DNA from: Dyella monticola
GTDB lineage: Bacteria > Pseudomonadota > Gammaproteobacteria > Xanthomonadales > Rhodanobacteraceae
NCBI RefSeq assembly: GCF_003363155.1
Contig: NZ_QRBE01000008.1
Location: 1 to 64,000, forward strand
Direction of reading: 5' to 3'
Length of the DNA stretch: 64,000 bases
Part shown: positions 9,126-20,943 of the stretch, one piece after another
Position numbering within the stretch: position 1 is the stretch's first letter
Layout: each line of letters begins with the position of its first letter
Program-made: the position numbers and the translations under genes
The notes under the pieces: generated by a model
Seen by the model: the letters and a program-made list of their open reading frames with translations, nothing else
What the model was told of the DNA's origin: nothing
The model's database searches: none

Positions 9126-11459
9126 TTAATGCTTGGGCGGCGGCGGCGCCAGCACTTCACGATTACCGTTGTGCTGCGGCGCGCTGACCACGCCGTCCTG
9201 CTCCATTTGCTCGATCAGGCGCGCGGCGCGGTTGTAGCCGATGCGCAGATGGCGTTGCACACCTGAAATGGAAGCACGCCGCGTTTCGGTGACGATGCGC
9301 ACGGCCTTATCGTAAAGCTGCGCGTCGGCATCGCCGCCACCTTCTTCGCCATCCTGAAGCAAGCCGGCGTCGTTAATGAATTTGCCATCGCTCGTGGCCT
9401 GCACTTCTTCCAGCACGCCTTCGATGTATTGCGGCGAGCCCTGAGCCCTGAGCCAGTTCACCACGTTGTGCACTTCGTGGTCGTCCACGAATGCGCCATG
9501 CACGCGCTCGGGCGTCGCGGTACCGGGCGGCAGATACAGCATGTCACCGTGACCGAGCAGCGTTTCCGCGCCTGATTGATCCAGAATCGTGCGCGAATCG
9601 ATCTTGCTCGACACCTGGAACGCAATACGCGTGGGAATGTTCGCCTTGATCAAACCGGTGATCACATCCACCGACGGGCGCTGCGTGGCAAGTACGAGAT
9701 GGACACCCGCGGCACGCGCCTTCTGTGCCAGGCGTGCGATGAGTTCTTCCACTTTCTTGCCGACGATCATCATCATGTCGGCAAACTCGTCGATGATCAC
9801 GACGATGTACGGCAGCGGCTCCAGCGGCTCGGCCACCTGGTTGGGCATATCCGGGTTGGGACGGAACAGCGGATCGAGCAACGGCTGGCCGGCGTTCTCG
9901 GCGTCCTTCACTTTCTTGTTGAAGCCGGCGAGATTGCGCACGCCCACCGCGGCCATCAGCTTGTAGCGGCGCTCCATTTCGGCCACGCACCAGCGCAAAG
10001 CGTTGGCGGCTTCCTTCATGTCCGTCACGACCGGCGCGAGCAAATGCGGGATGCCCTCGTACACCGAAAGTTCCAGCATTTTCGGGTCGATCATGATCAT
10101 GCGCACGTCTTTGGCGCTGGCCTTGTACAACAAGCTCAGCACCATCGCGTTCACCGCCACGGATTTACCCGAACCGGTGGTACCGGCCACCAGCAGGTGT
10201 GGCATTTTCGCCAGATCGGCCACCATGGCGCGCCCGCCAATGTCTTTGCCCAGTGCCAGCGTGAGCGGCGATTTCTGTTGGTCGTATTTGTCGGAACGCA
10301 GGATTTCCGACAGGTAAACGACCTGTTTCTTGACGTTGGGGATTTCCAGGCCGATGACGTTCTTGCCCGGAATCACATCCACCACGCGTACGCTGACCAC
10401 CGAAAGGCCGCGCGCGATGTCTTTGTCCAGGCTGGACACCTGGCTGCCGCGCACGCCCGCCGCCGGCTCCAGCTCGAACCGGGTGATCACAGGGCCGGGA
10501 TAAACACCCACCACCTTGGCCTCGATGCGGAAGTCCTTGAGCTTGAGCTCGACCTGGCGCGAGAGCACTTCCAGCGTTTCTTCCGAATAGCCGGGCCCTT
10601 GTTCGGGTGCTTCATCGAGCAGCGACAGCGGCGGCAGTTCACCCGGCTGCGCGGCGCCGACAAACAGAGGTATCTGGGTTTCCACGCGTGCGCGTTCGCT
10701 TTTCACCACCGGAGCGGCAGGTGCCTCGATGCGCACGGGTTCGCGCTTGGCCTGCTTGATCGCTTCGGTTTTCTTGACCACCTCGCGCTCGACACGCGCC
10801 TGGTGCGCGGCGATGACTTCGGGCGCTTTGCGCAGCTTGCTGCCGAACCAGGCGGCGAGTTTCAGCACGCCCTGCCCGGTCAGATCCATCACCCTGAACC
10901 AGGAAAGCCCCGTGGCGAGCGTGATCGCCACCAGAAAAATCGCCAACAACAACAACGGTGCGCCCTTGTCGCCGAATGCGCGCAGCAAACCGTGACCGAC
11001 CGCGCGACCAATCACGCCGCCAGCACCTTCCGGCCCCATGCTGCTGTCGGGGAAGTTCAGCCAGCACAAGCCCGGCGCGGTAATGAAAAAGAACACCGAG
11101 CCGATCAGGCGCAGCGACGGTTCCCACGGCTGCACGCTGCGCAGGCCATGGTTGCGCAGCACCTTCACGCCCAGGAACATCAAAAGCAGCGGGAAGCAGT
11201 ACGCCACGCTGCCAAACAGATAACGCAGCAAATCGGCGATATAGGCGCCGACCGTGCCACCGAGGTTGTGCACGTGGCCGCTGGTGTCGGCATGCGACCA
11301 GCCTGGATCGGCCGCGTCATAGCTGAACAGGCAGACCAGCAGATACAGGGCCAGCGGCAGGAGCAGCAACGCGCCAGCCTCGCGCAGGCGCCGCTTCACT
11401 TCCTCGCTGAGGGCCGGCTTTACCTTTTCTTTTCGTACGTTTGCGCTACGCGCCGCCAC
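9126..11459 (-). CDS. ftsK: DNA translocase FtsK
   Basis: Septal hexameric motor that pumps DNA towards dif during division and activates XerCD. The 777 residues comprise an N-terminal membrane part with four to five helices (about 28-50, 70-100, 115-135, 165-185), a short linker (about 205-290), alpha/beta motor domains with Walker A GTTGSGKS (426-433) and Walker [12 protein letters not shown] (near 565), the conserved [11 protein letters not shown], and a C-terminal gamma winged helix (about 705-770) that reads KOPS. The linker is short compared with E. coli FtsK but normal for Xanthomonadales. It is divergent from trxB and followed by lolA. Confidence 0.98.
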   Translation of the reverse strand: MAARSANVRKEKVKPALSEEVKRRLREAGALLLLPLALYLLVCLFSYDAADPGWSHADTSGHVHNLGGTVGAYIADLLRYLFGSVAYCFPLLLMFLGVKVLRNHGLRSVQPWEPSLRLIGSVFFFITAPGLCWLNFPDSSMGPEGAGGVIGRAVGHGLLRAFGDKGAPLLLLAIFLVAITLATGLSWFRVMDLTGQGVLKLAAWFGSKLRKAPEVIAAHQARVEREVVKKTEAIKQAKREPVRIEAPAAPVVKSERARVETQIPLFVGAAQPGELPPLSLLDEAPEQGPGYSEETLEVLSRQVELKLKDFRIEAKVVGVYPGPVITRFELEPAAGVRGSQVSSLDKDIARGLSVVSVRVVDVIPGKNVIGLEIPNVKKQVVYLSEILRSDKYDQQKSPLTLALGKDIGGRAMVADLAKMPHLLVAGTTGSGKSVAVNAMVLSLLYKASAKDVRMIMIDPKMLELSVYEGIPHLLAPVVTDMKEAANALRWCVAEMERRYKLMAAVGVRNLAGFNKKVKDAENAGQPLLDPLFRPNPDMPNQVAEPLEPLPYIVVIIDEFADMMMIVGKKVEELIARLAQKARAAGVHLVLATQRPSVDVITGLIKANIPTRIAFQVSSKIDSRTILDQSGAETLLGHGDMLYLPPGTATPERVHGAFVDDHEVHNVVNWLRAQGSPQYIEGVLEEVQATSDGKFINDAGLLQDGEEGGGDADAQLYDKAVRIVTETRRASISGVQRHLRIGYNRAARLIEQMEQDGVVSAPQHNGNREVLAPPPPKH

Positions 11460-11683
11460 CGGGGTGTGTTTCCTTCAGGTTCGAAATGAATTGCGCGCTG
11501 CAGTGTACAGGGCACAAGGGACGCGTAGCGAAGACACCGATTCGGTCGTTTTGCTACCAGCGGCCGCGCCAGGCGTTGCTCGACCGCCATCACACGACCT
11601 TGAATAGCCCCCTGGACTTCCCCATCCTTGCGAACTCCCGCGGCGCCGGTAAAGGCCCTGCGGCAATCCAAGAACTACCTTAA

Positions 11684-12676
<993 letters not shown>

Positions 12677-12821
12677 CGTTCTGCTTTCGTCCGCGTTATG
12701 AAGGGTGAAACAACCCTGGCGGCAGTACTGAACCTCACCTCGCCGTCATTCCGGCGAGGCGCCAGTAAGCTCTCCCGGAAATCTGCAGCTATATACCTCG
12801 GGAGAGGGAGCCGAAAAGAAC

Positions 12822-13958
12822 GTGATCGAAGCCCGCTTCCACGACAACATCGACGACATCCCCGCCTCGGCATGGGACGCCCTGCGCCCCGATGACAACC
12901 CTTTTCTCTCGCACGCCTTTCTCGCCGGCCTCGAACGCAGTGGATGCATTCGCCTGGAATGGGGCTGGCAAGCCCATCACCTGGGTTTGTATCGCAAGGG
13001 GAGCTTGCTGGCCGCCGCGCCGCTGTACCTGAAAGGTAACTCGCACGGCGAGTTCGTGTTCGATTGGAGCTGGGCCAGTGCCTGGGAAAACGCGGGCGGC
13101 CAGTACTACCCCAAACTGCTCAACGCAGTGCCCTACTCGCCCGTCACCGGACCGCGGCTGCTGACGGGCACGGATACTGAGCACGCACCCGCATTGCGGG
13201 CGTTGCTGGTGCAAGCAATGCAGGAGCAGGCTGAACGCCTGCAGCTCTCATCGATCCACGCGAACTTCCTGTGCGACGCGGACGCCGCTGCGTTCGACGG
13301 CAAGTGGATGGCGCGCAGCGATGTGCAATTTCATTGGCACAATCACGACTATGCCGATTTTCAGGCCTTTCTAACGGCGCTCAATCACAAGAAGCGCAAG
13401 AACATTCTGCACGAACGCAGGCGCGCGGCGATGCACGGCCTGCACATCGGCATGGTCGGCGGCGAAGCATTGAGTGCACGCGACTGGCGCCGTGTGCACG
13501 CGCTGTACACCTCCACCTTCGACGCCAAAGGCAATCATGCCGCACTGACCGAAGCGTTCTTCCAATACCTGCGCAAGGAGTTTGGCAACGCCGTACAGAT
13601 CGCGCTCGCGCGTCAGGACGACGACATCGTCGCGATGGCGCTCATGCTACGTAGCGCAACCACGCTCTATGGGCGCTACTGGGGCGCGAGCGTCGACATG
13701 CCCGATCTCCATTTCGAACTGTGCTATTACCAGGGCATCGAATACGCCATCGCGCAGAAACTGCAACGCTTCGAGCCCGGCGCCCAAGGCGAACACAAGC
13801 TCGCACGCGGCTTCTTGCCGGTGCGCACGCAATCACGCCATTACCTGCTGCACGAAGGCTTTCGCGCCGCCGTGGGCCTGGCGCTTGCACATGAACGCGA
13901 AGGCATGGACGCTTACGCCGAGGAACTCCTCGACCATAGCCCCTATAGCCGCCAATGA
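12822..13958 (+). CDS. DUF482 / FemAB-like GNAT-fold protein
   Basis: This encodes 378 residues beginning at a GTG with a purine-rich site (GGAGAGGGAG) upstream. The start MIEARFHDNIDDIPASAWDA, the segment FDWSWASAWENAG and the region HWHNHDYADF...KKRKNI are typical of PF04339, a family of GNAT-fold proteins related to the FemAB peptidyltransferases that use aminoacyl-tRNA. Its exact reaction is not established. It overlaps aat by 4 nt (ATGA); aat also uses an aminoacyl-tRNA, so the two may be linked through that substrate class, which is inference. No transmembrane segment or signal peptide is visible. Confidence 0.88.
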   Translation: MIEARFHDNIDDIPASAWDALRPDDNPFLSHAFLAGLERSGCIRLEWGWQAHHLGLYRKGSLLAAAPLYLKGNSHGEFVFDWSWASAWENAGGQYYPKLLNAVPYSPVTGPRLLTGTDTEHAPALRALLVQAMQEQAERLQLSSIHANFLCDADAAAFDGKWMARSDVQFHWHNHDYADFQAFLTALNHKKRKNILHERRRAAMHGLHIGMVGGEALSARDWRRVHALYTSTFDAKGNHAALTEAFFQYLRKEFGNAVQIALARQDDDIVAMALMLRSATTLYGRYWGASVDMPDLHFELCYYQGIEYAIAQKLQRFEPGAQGEHKLARGFLPVRTQSRHYLLHEGFRAAVGLALAHEREGMDAYAEELLDHSPYSRQ

Positions 13959-14704
13959 TCCGCCTGCCCCGGCTCGACGATCACGCCACGGACCGCTTTC
14001 CCGATCCGCGCAGCGCGCTTCTCCAACCCAACGGGCTGTTAGCGTTTGGCGGCGATCTGTCGCCGTCCCGGTTGCTGACAGCGTATGCGCACGGCATTTT
14101 TCCATGGTTCAACGAGGGTGAGCCGATCCTGTGGTGGTCACCCGATCCGCGCTGCGTGTTCCATACCGATCATCTGCGGCCCAATCGCAGCTTGCGCCGG
14201 GCACTCAAAGGCACCTTATGGCACATCAGCGTGGATCGCGCATTCGGCCGCGTCATGGAAGCATGCGCTGCACCGCGCACAGGACAGTCCGGCACGTGGA
14301 TCAGCCCCGCCATGATCGATGCGTATAGTGCGCTGCATGAGGCCGGTTATGCGCACAGCGTGGAAGTGTGGGATGAAGATCGGCTCGTCGGCGGCGTCTA
14401 CGGCGTTTCTCTGGGGCACCTCTTCTGTGGTGAATCCATGTTCAGCGCATGCAGTGGCGGATCGAAACTCGCCTTGTACGCGCTCGCCGCGCTGTTACGC
14501 GAGTGGGAGTTCCCGCTCATCGATGCGCAGGTCAGCAATGATCATTTGCTCGGCCTGGGTGCGCTGGAAATGCCGCGCGCGGCATTTCTCAAAAACGTTG
14601 CGCACTTGACCACGGCACCGTTTGACCAGGATCGCTGGCGGCAATTGCCGGCCGTGCCGGCGCAATGGATTGTCGACGGCAAATCGTTTACGACGACGGG
14701 TTGA
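13955..14704 (+). CDS. aat: leucyl/phenylalanyl-tRNA-protein transferase
   Basis: Moves Leu or Phe from its tRNA to proteins with N-terminal Lys or Arg, creating N-degrons for ClpS/ClpAP. The 249 residues include the family signatures LLAFGGDLSPSRLLTAYAHG, FPWFNEGEPILWWSPDPRC (split around residues 50-70) and HSVEVWDEDRLVGGVYGVSL near 130. The start overlaps the stop of the upstream FemAB-like gene (ATGA). Its 3' end overlaps the convergent HD-GYP gene by 17 nt. Proximity to trxB is also seen in E. coli, although infA and cydDC are absent between them here. Confidence 0.97.
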   Translation: MIRLPRLDDHATDRFPDPRSALLQPNGLLAFGGDLSPSRLLTAYAHGIFPWFNEGEPILWWSPDPRCVFHTDHLRPNRSLRRALKGTLWHISVDRAFGRVMEACAAPRTGQSGTWISPAMIDAYSALHEAGYAHSVEVWDEDRLVGGVYGVSLGHLFCGESMFSACSGGSKLALYALAALLREWEFPLIDAQVSNDHLLGLGALEMPRAAFLKNVAHLTTAPFDQDRWRQLPAVPAQWIVDGKSFTTTG

Positions 14705-15503
14705 GCGCCAGCTTTTTCAGCGGCACGTAGTTGTCCAGAAAAAGCCGCACCAGATGCGGATCGAGCTGATGTCCCGCCACATCACGCAAGTATTGCAACA
14801 CCTCAGGTTCGGGCCATGCGGGTTTGTAGACACGCTGAAAGCTCAGCGCATCCCACACATCCACCACGCTGAAAATGCGTGCCGCAAGCGGAATCTGCTC
14901 GCCCTTTAGACCCTGCGGATAACCGGTGCCATCCCAACGCTCGTGATGACTATAGGGAATCGCGCTGGCGCCGCGTAGAAAATCGATCCGCTGCAACATT
15001 TCGTAGCCCATGCGCGGATGCGTGCGCATCACGCGCGTTTCCTCATCGTCGAGCTTGGCGGGTTTGATCAGAATCGTATCGGGCAACGCGAGTTTGCCGA
15101 TGTCATGCAGCAGTGCGCCGAACTTGATGTCGCGCAAGGCATCGCCTTCCACGCCGACCAGTTGCGCCAACCCAAGTGCCATGCGCACCACGCGCTCGGA
15201 GTGATCGCTCGTTTCCTTGTGGCGGATATCCATGGCTTCCACCAGCACACGCAAGGTTTGTTCGTGGCTCGCCACAAGACGTCGGTTGATGTCGTCCATG
15301 CGATGCACGGTACGACCAATCATCCAGTACAGCAACACGCCGGTACCAAGAACAAAGCCCCACCCTTTCAAGATCTGAAACAGCACGATACGCCGGGGAT
15401 CATGCACCAGGTGGCCCAGCAACTGGCCCGAAAACCAGATCCACGCCGCGGCAAGCAGCATGTATGTGGCGGCAGTGCGTAGCTGCGGACTGAGCTTTTT
15501 CAT
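14688..15503 (-). CDS. membrane-anchored HD-GYP domain protein (putative c-di-GMP phosphodiesterase)
   Basis: This encodes 271 residues. Two hydrophobic helices (about 9-30 and 38-62) anchor it, a short coil follows, and a complete HD-GYP domain fills the rest. The metal ligands look intact: H101, HD at 133-134 followed by IGK, HH at 186-187, and the GYP signature DGTGYPQGLKGEQIP from residue 191. HD-GYP enzymes open c-di-GMP to pGpG or GMP; in Xanthomonas the type member is RpfG, but this one has no receiver domain. It could answer the c-di-GMP made by the GGDEF-EAL protein at 46.6-49.2 kb. Its 3' end overlaps aat tail to tail. Confidence 0.9.
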   Translation of the reverse strand: MKKLSPQLRTAATYMLLAAAWIWFSGQLLGHLVHDPRRIVLFQILKGWGFVLGTGVLLYWMIGRTVHRMDDINRRLVASHEQTLRVLVEAMDIRHKETSDHSERVVRMALGLAQLVGVEGDALRDIKFGALLHDIGKLALPDTILIKPAKLDDEETRVMRTHPRMGYEMLQRIDFLRGASAIPYSHHERWDGTGYPQGLKGEQIPLAARIFSVVDVWDALSFQRVYKPAWPEPEVLQYLRDVAGHQLDPHLVRLFLDNYVPLKKLALNPSS

Positions 15504-15878
15504 AAGCCTTCACGAGAGCGCGAGGCGATCGGCACGCAAGACGCCTCGCACCACGCGGCCTCGAATCAATGCCAACCACAAACAAAAAAACGGATCCGGC
15601 CGAGCGTCAGGCAAGCGTCGACCGCAAAACGATTCCAACGCCACAGCTTGTTCCCCCTATTGCATCCCTGGACACGCATTCTGCTTCGGAGGGCACAAAA
15701 TCCCATGTGCCACTTTTCCGCATCATCCACTGCGTGACGTGAATTTCTAGACAAAATCAACACACAGAAAAGACATATCCACGACATTCTTCGACGGATA
15801 TCCGTCGCCGCCTTCAAAACGCGCACGCCATCATGCGTTGTGTGTCAAATTTTTGGCGAACGCATTCGTGCCATGTGC
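15504..15878. other. intergenic region with a perfect 16-bp palindrome
   Basis: These 375 bp separate the HD-GYP gene from the 3' end of the CoA-transferase gene (both minus strand) and hold no credible gene. The promoter of the HD-GYP gene should be here. A perfect palindrome CGACGGATATCCGTCG sits at 15792-15807. It has no T tail, so it looks more like a protein-binding site or a weak hairpin than a terminator. Bases about 15740-15790 are AT-rich. Confidence 0.5.
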
Positions 15879-17816
15879 CTAGCGCCGCAATGCGGCCTGT
15901 AACAATCGGCGATAAAGCAGATCAACGGCGCTTGCGGGCACAGCCAAGCCCATCCGCTCCAGTGCCGCCGGCTCGTGCGCAACAGCTTCGCCGGGCTGCC
16001 ATAGCGCCTTGAGCAATTGCCATCGCCCCTTCCACGTGGCGCTCGAGGATTGCAACCATTCCAGCGCAGGCAACAAGCGCTGTTCCACCTCGGTAAAGTC
16101 GCTGCCGAATGGAAAGGTCGGCAGCACGCCTTTGCGCATCGGCTTGGCCAATGCTTTGTGCAGCGCATCCGGGTGATGTTGTCGCCACGCTTCGGGAATC
16201 CTGAAATCCGCCGCAAGCTTGCCGTGCGATTTGGCTTGAGCTGCCAAGACATCGATGAAGCGTGCGTCACTGATGGCGAGCATCGCTTCGATGCACTCGC
16301 TGTCGCTCTTGCCGCGCAAATCGGCCACACCGTATTCGCTCACCACGATATCGCGCAAATGACGCGGTATGGTGCATTGACCATAATGCCAACGGATATT
16401 GGTTTCCACGCCGCCGCGCCCTGCGCGTGTCGCACGTTGCAGCAGCACGGAGCGGCCATCGGGCAGTTCGTGCGCCATGGCCACGAAGTTGTACTGGCCA
16501 CCCACGCCGCTCACGACATGCCCATCTTCCAACGTTTCGGAAATGGCCGCGCCGAGCAGCGTCGACATCATGCAGGTGTTGAAGAAACGTGCGCCCCGAC
16601 GCTGCAACATCGCCAGAGCCTGATGATCGCCATAAAGCTGATTCACGTTGGAAACGCGGCACATGTCGATCGCATCCGGATCGCTTCCAACGGTGGTTTC
16701 CAGCCAGTCGTAAAGATCGCGCGAACCGAGGAAAAACGCGCCGCGCAAATAATGTCCGCCGGGGACGTCATCAGGCAGACGCCCTGCCGCCGCGGCGCGT
16801 TCCAGCGCGAGATTGTCCCAACTGCGCCGCTTGATCACGCCGGCCTTGGCCAGGTGCATGAGACCATCCATGATCATTTCGCTGCAGCCGTACAAGCCGG
16901 CTCTGAATCCACCGAGCCCACCGATGCGCCCGGCAAGCGTATGCGTGGCGCCGTGCGGATCCAGTGTTACCAATATCCGACGCCACGCCACGTTGTCCTG
17001 CTGCCGTAGCAACAGGCCTTTCACAAGTGCATCGGAGAGAACGCCGATGCCGATCTGCAGGCAACCGCCATCTTTCACCAACGCACTGGCATGCATGCCG
17101 AGCGCGTACTCGGCCACGTCCAGCGGCAGCCTGGGCACTGAAAACAGAGGCGCCGATGGCACCGGTGCCAATTCGATATCGAAGAAATCCTGCGGCACCT
17201 CCGCCTCGCCACCGATATAGGGCAACGCCGGATGCACCACCGCCACACACAACGGCCGCGCCTTGCCGGCGGCCTTCACGCGATCGAGAAAATCCAGCGT
17301 GAGATCGGGATTGCACGACAGGCTGTAATGCGTTCCGGCGGGCGTGTCGCGGCGCGAAACGAGCTGCACCAGCAGGTTGATGTCCTGCACGACGAGATCA
17401 CGCGCAACGTGCGTGTAATTCTGGCTGATGTAGTTGCGCTGCGCACTGCCCGAATGCAACAAGGCACCGGACTGCATGTAGAACTCGTGTATGGCAACGT
17501 TGGGTGGAAGCGTGTCTTGCAGTTGATCGAGCGCGTACTGCGGGTCGACGCAATCGGCGCCGAAATGCCGCTCCACGAACGGCGCCAGGAAGCGCGTCTG
17601 AAGCCGTCCCTTGGCGTGCGGTCGCATCAGCGATAACGCGGTGTAAAGCGTCATGGAGCGCCAGGTGTCGGCCAGCATCAAGCTATACAAGGCGTTGAGC
17701 AATCCGTGCGGCTTGCCCAGGCCCAGCGGGGCGGCAATACGCAGGTCGGCGCCCAGCCGCTCGACGATCAGGCGCGCGCAGGCATCGGTGTCCGTAAAGC
17801 GTTGCTCTGGCAACAT
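15879..17816 (-). CDS. acetyl-CoA hydrolase/transferase family protein
   Basis: This encodes 645 residues of the cat1/AarC-type CoA-transferase family, which moves CoA between acyl groups such as acetate and succinate through a glutamyl-CoA intermediate. Family features are the N-terminal domain with LGLGKPHGLLNALY and the C-terminal half with GVGGQYNFVAMAHELPDGRS (around 430), the RAGRGGVETNIRW region, and IVSEYGVADLRGKS. It is longer than the typical 500-550 residues because of extra N- and C-terminal parts. It stands alone, 61 bp from the divergent cardiolipin-synthase-like gene, so substrate and pathway cannot be read from context. Confidence 0.85.
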   Translation of the reverse strand: MLPEQRFTDTDACARLIVERLGADLRIAAPLGLGKPHGLLNALYSLMLADTWRSMTLYTALSLMRPHAKGRLQTRFLAPFVERHFGADCVDPQYALDQLQDTLPPNVAIHEFYMQSGALLHSGSAQRNYISQNYTHVARDLVVQDINLLVQLVSRRDTPAGTHYSLSCNPDLTLDFLDRVKAAGKARPLCVAVVHPALPYIGGEAEVPQDFFDIELAPVPSAPLFSVPRLPLDVAEYALGMHASALVKDGGCLQIGIGVLSDALVKGLLLRQQDNVAWRRILVTLDPHGATHTLAGRIGGLGGFRAGLYGCSEMIMDGLMHLAKAGVIKRRSWDNLALERAAAAGRLPDDVPGGHYLRGAFFLGSRDLYDWLETTVGSDPDAIDMCRVSNVNQLYGDHQALAMLQRRGARFFNTCMMSTLLGAAISETLEDGHVVSGVGGQYNFVAMAHELPDGRSVLLQRATRAGRGGVETNIRWHYGQCTIPRHLRDIVVSEYGVADLRGKSDSECIEAMLAISDARFIDVLAAQAKSHGKLAADFRIPEAWRQHHPDALHKALAKPMRKGVLPTFPFGSDFTEVEQRLLPALEWLQSSSATWKGRWQLLKALWQPGEAVAHEPAALERMGLAVPASAVDLLYRRLLQAALRR

Positions 17817-17877
17817 GGGCCGATCATGCCAGTTCTCCAGGTGCTTGGCATGTCATTGCCATCGATAAACTGCAGCC

Positions 17878-19332
<1,455 letters not shown>

Positions 19333-19461
19333 TCCAACCATACAGCCAGCGTCGCCTCTTTCAGAAAGATCAGCAACTTATGCAACGTGAATCATGGATT
19401 GCCTGCAGACCCGCCGGCAATGGAATGTTCTCCAAGCCATTCGTGCTAGTCTCCCGCCCCC

Positions 19462-20829
19462 ATGCACGCGCCAGATGACTCCAGCGAAGGTGCCGGCGGT
19501 CGACCGCCTCGGCAGGTTCTCACGCCCAGCACACTCAACCGGCTGGTGCGCGGGCTGCTGGAAGATGCGCTGCCGCTGATCTGGATCGAAGGTGAACTGT
19601 CCAACGTGGCGCGGCCAAGCTCAGGCCATCTCTATTTCACCTTGAAAGACAGCATGGCGCAGGTGCGTTGCGCCATGTTCAAGACCAAGAGCGCCACCCT
19701 GCGTTTCAAGCCAGCCGACGGCATGCACGTGCTGCTGCGCGCGCGCGTGGGGTTGTACGAACCGCGCGGCGAATTCCAACTTGTCGCCGAACATATGGAG
19801 CCGGCTGGCGAAGGTGCACTGCAACGCGAGTTCGAGCGACTCAAGGCGCAATTGGATGCCGAGGGCCTGTTCGCACAGGAACGCAAGCGCCCGATGCCGC
19901 GCTTCGCACGCCGTATCGGCGTGATCACATCGCCGACCGGTGCGGCCATTCGCGACGTTTTAAGCGTGATAGCACGACGCTGGCCACTGGTCGATGTCGA
20001 TGTGCTACCCGTGCCCGTACAAGGTCGTGAAGCGCCGCCGGCGATCGTGGCGATGTTGCGCAAGGCTGCCGCCTGCGGCCGCTACGACGTGCTGCTGCTG
20101 ACGCGCGGAGGTGGCTCGCTGGAAGATCTATGGGCCTTCAACGATGAACAGGTCGCGCGCGCCATCCACGCGAGCCCGGTGCCAGTGATCAGCGCCGTCG
20201 GACACGAGATCGACTTCAGCATTGCGGATTTCGTTGCCGATTTGCGTGCGCCCACCCCTTCAGCGGCGGCAGAGCTGCTGGTGCCGGATATCCTCGCGCA
20301 GCGACGTCATCTGCAACAGTTGCAGCAACGCGTCCTGGCCATTCACGAACGCCGCCTGCAAGCGCGTATCCAGCGCGTCGATCATTTGCTGACGCGTTTG
20401 CAGGCGCAGCGTCCACAGGCACGGCTCGCACGCGATCGCGATCGGCTGCTGCACTTGCATCGCCGCTTGCTCGCCTGCCGCCTGGCGCATCTGACGCAGA
20501 AAACCGTACGCCTGGACCGCGTGCATGCGCGCTTGCTTGCACAACATCCGCGCCAGCGTGTCACCTTGTTGCGGCAACAGCTGGAACAACATGCGCTGCA
20601 TCTGCGCCACATGATCCAGCACCGGCTGGAACGCGAGCGACTGAATGTGCAGCAGGCTGCACGCGCCATGCACGCCATCAGTCCGCTGGCTACATTGGAA
20701 CGCGGTTACGCGATCCTGTTCGATACGGATGGCAAGGTGCTGCGCTCGGCGCAAAACGTAGCCGTCGATACGCCGTTGCGGGCAAAGCTTGCGGATGGTG
20801 AGTTGGCATTGCGGGTGAGCAAGGAATAA
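19462..20829 (+). CDS. xseA: exodeoxyribonuclease VII large subunit
   Basis: Catalytic subunit of ExoVII, a single-strand-specific nuclease working in both directions. The 455 residues have an N-terminal OB fold (RLVRGLLEDALPLIWIEGEL...SGHLYFTLKD), a catalytic core with RIGVITSPTGAAIRDVL, the GGGSLEDLWAFN motif and VGHEIDF, then a long coiled coil (about 275-405) that binds XseB. The C-terminal piece ALERGYAILFDTDGKVLRS is typical. No xseB gene is nearby. The ATG lacks a clear ribosome site; other starts are possible within about 10 codons. Confidence 0.96.
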   Translation: MHAPDDSSEGAGGRPPRQVLTPSTLNRLVRGLLEDALPLIWIEGELSNVARPSSGHLYFTLKDSMAQVRCAMFKTKSATLRFKPADGMHVLLRARVGLYEPRGEFQLVAEHMEPAGEGALQREFERLKAQLDAEGLFAQERKRPMPRFARRIGVITSPTGAAIRDVLSVIARRWPLVDVDVLPVPVQGREAPPAIVAMLRKAAACGRYDVLLLTRGGGSLEDLWAFNDEQVARAIHASPVPVISAVGHEIDFSIADFVADLRAPTPSAAAELLVPDILAQRRHLQQLQQRVLAIHERRLQARIQRVDHLLTRLQAQRPQARLARDRDRLLHLHRRLLACRLAHLTQKTVRLDRVHARLLAQHPRQRVTLLRQQLEQHALHLRHMIQHRLERERLNVQQAARAMHAISPLATLERGYAILFDTDGKVLRSAQNVAVDTPLRAKLADGELALRVSKE

Positions 20830-20943
20830 GCCCTTTTTGCCGGAACGCCTCACGCATCCATTCTTCACGCGAATCAAACGCTTTCCCGCACGAATCGAAC
20901 ATTGCGGTACATATAGCATCTGTATCTCCACGGAGACGGTGCA

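Noticed and set aside
9576-11489. 637-codon open frame antisense to ftsK
   Set aside because: His/Gln/Arg-rich shadow of ftsK without signal, motif or ribosome site.
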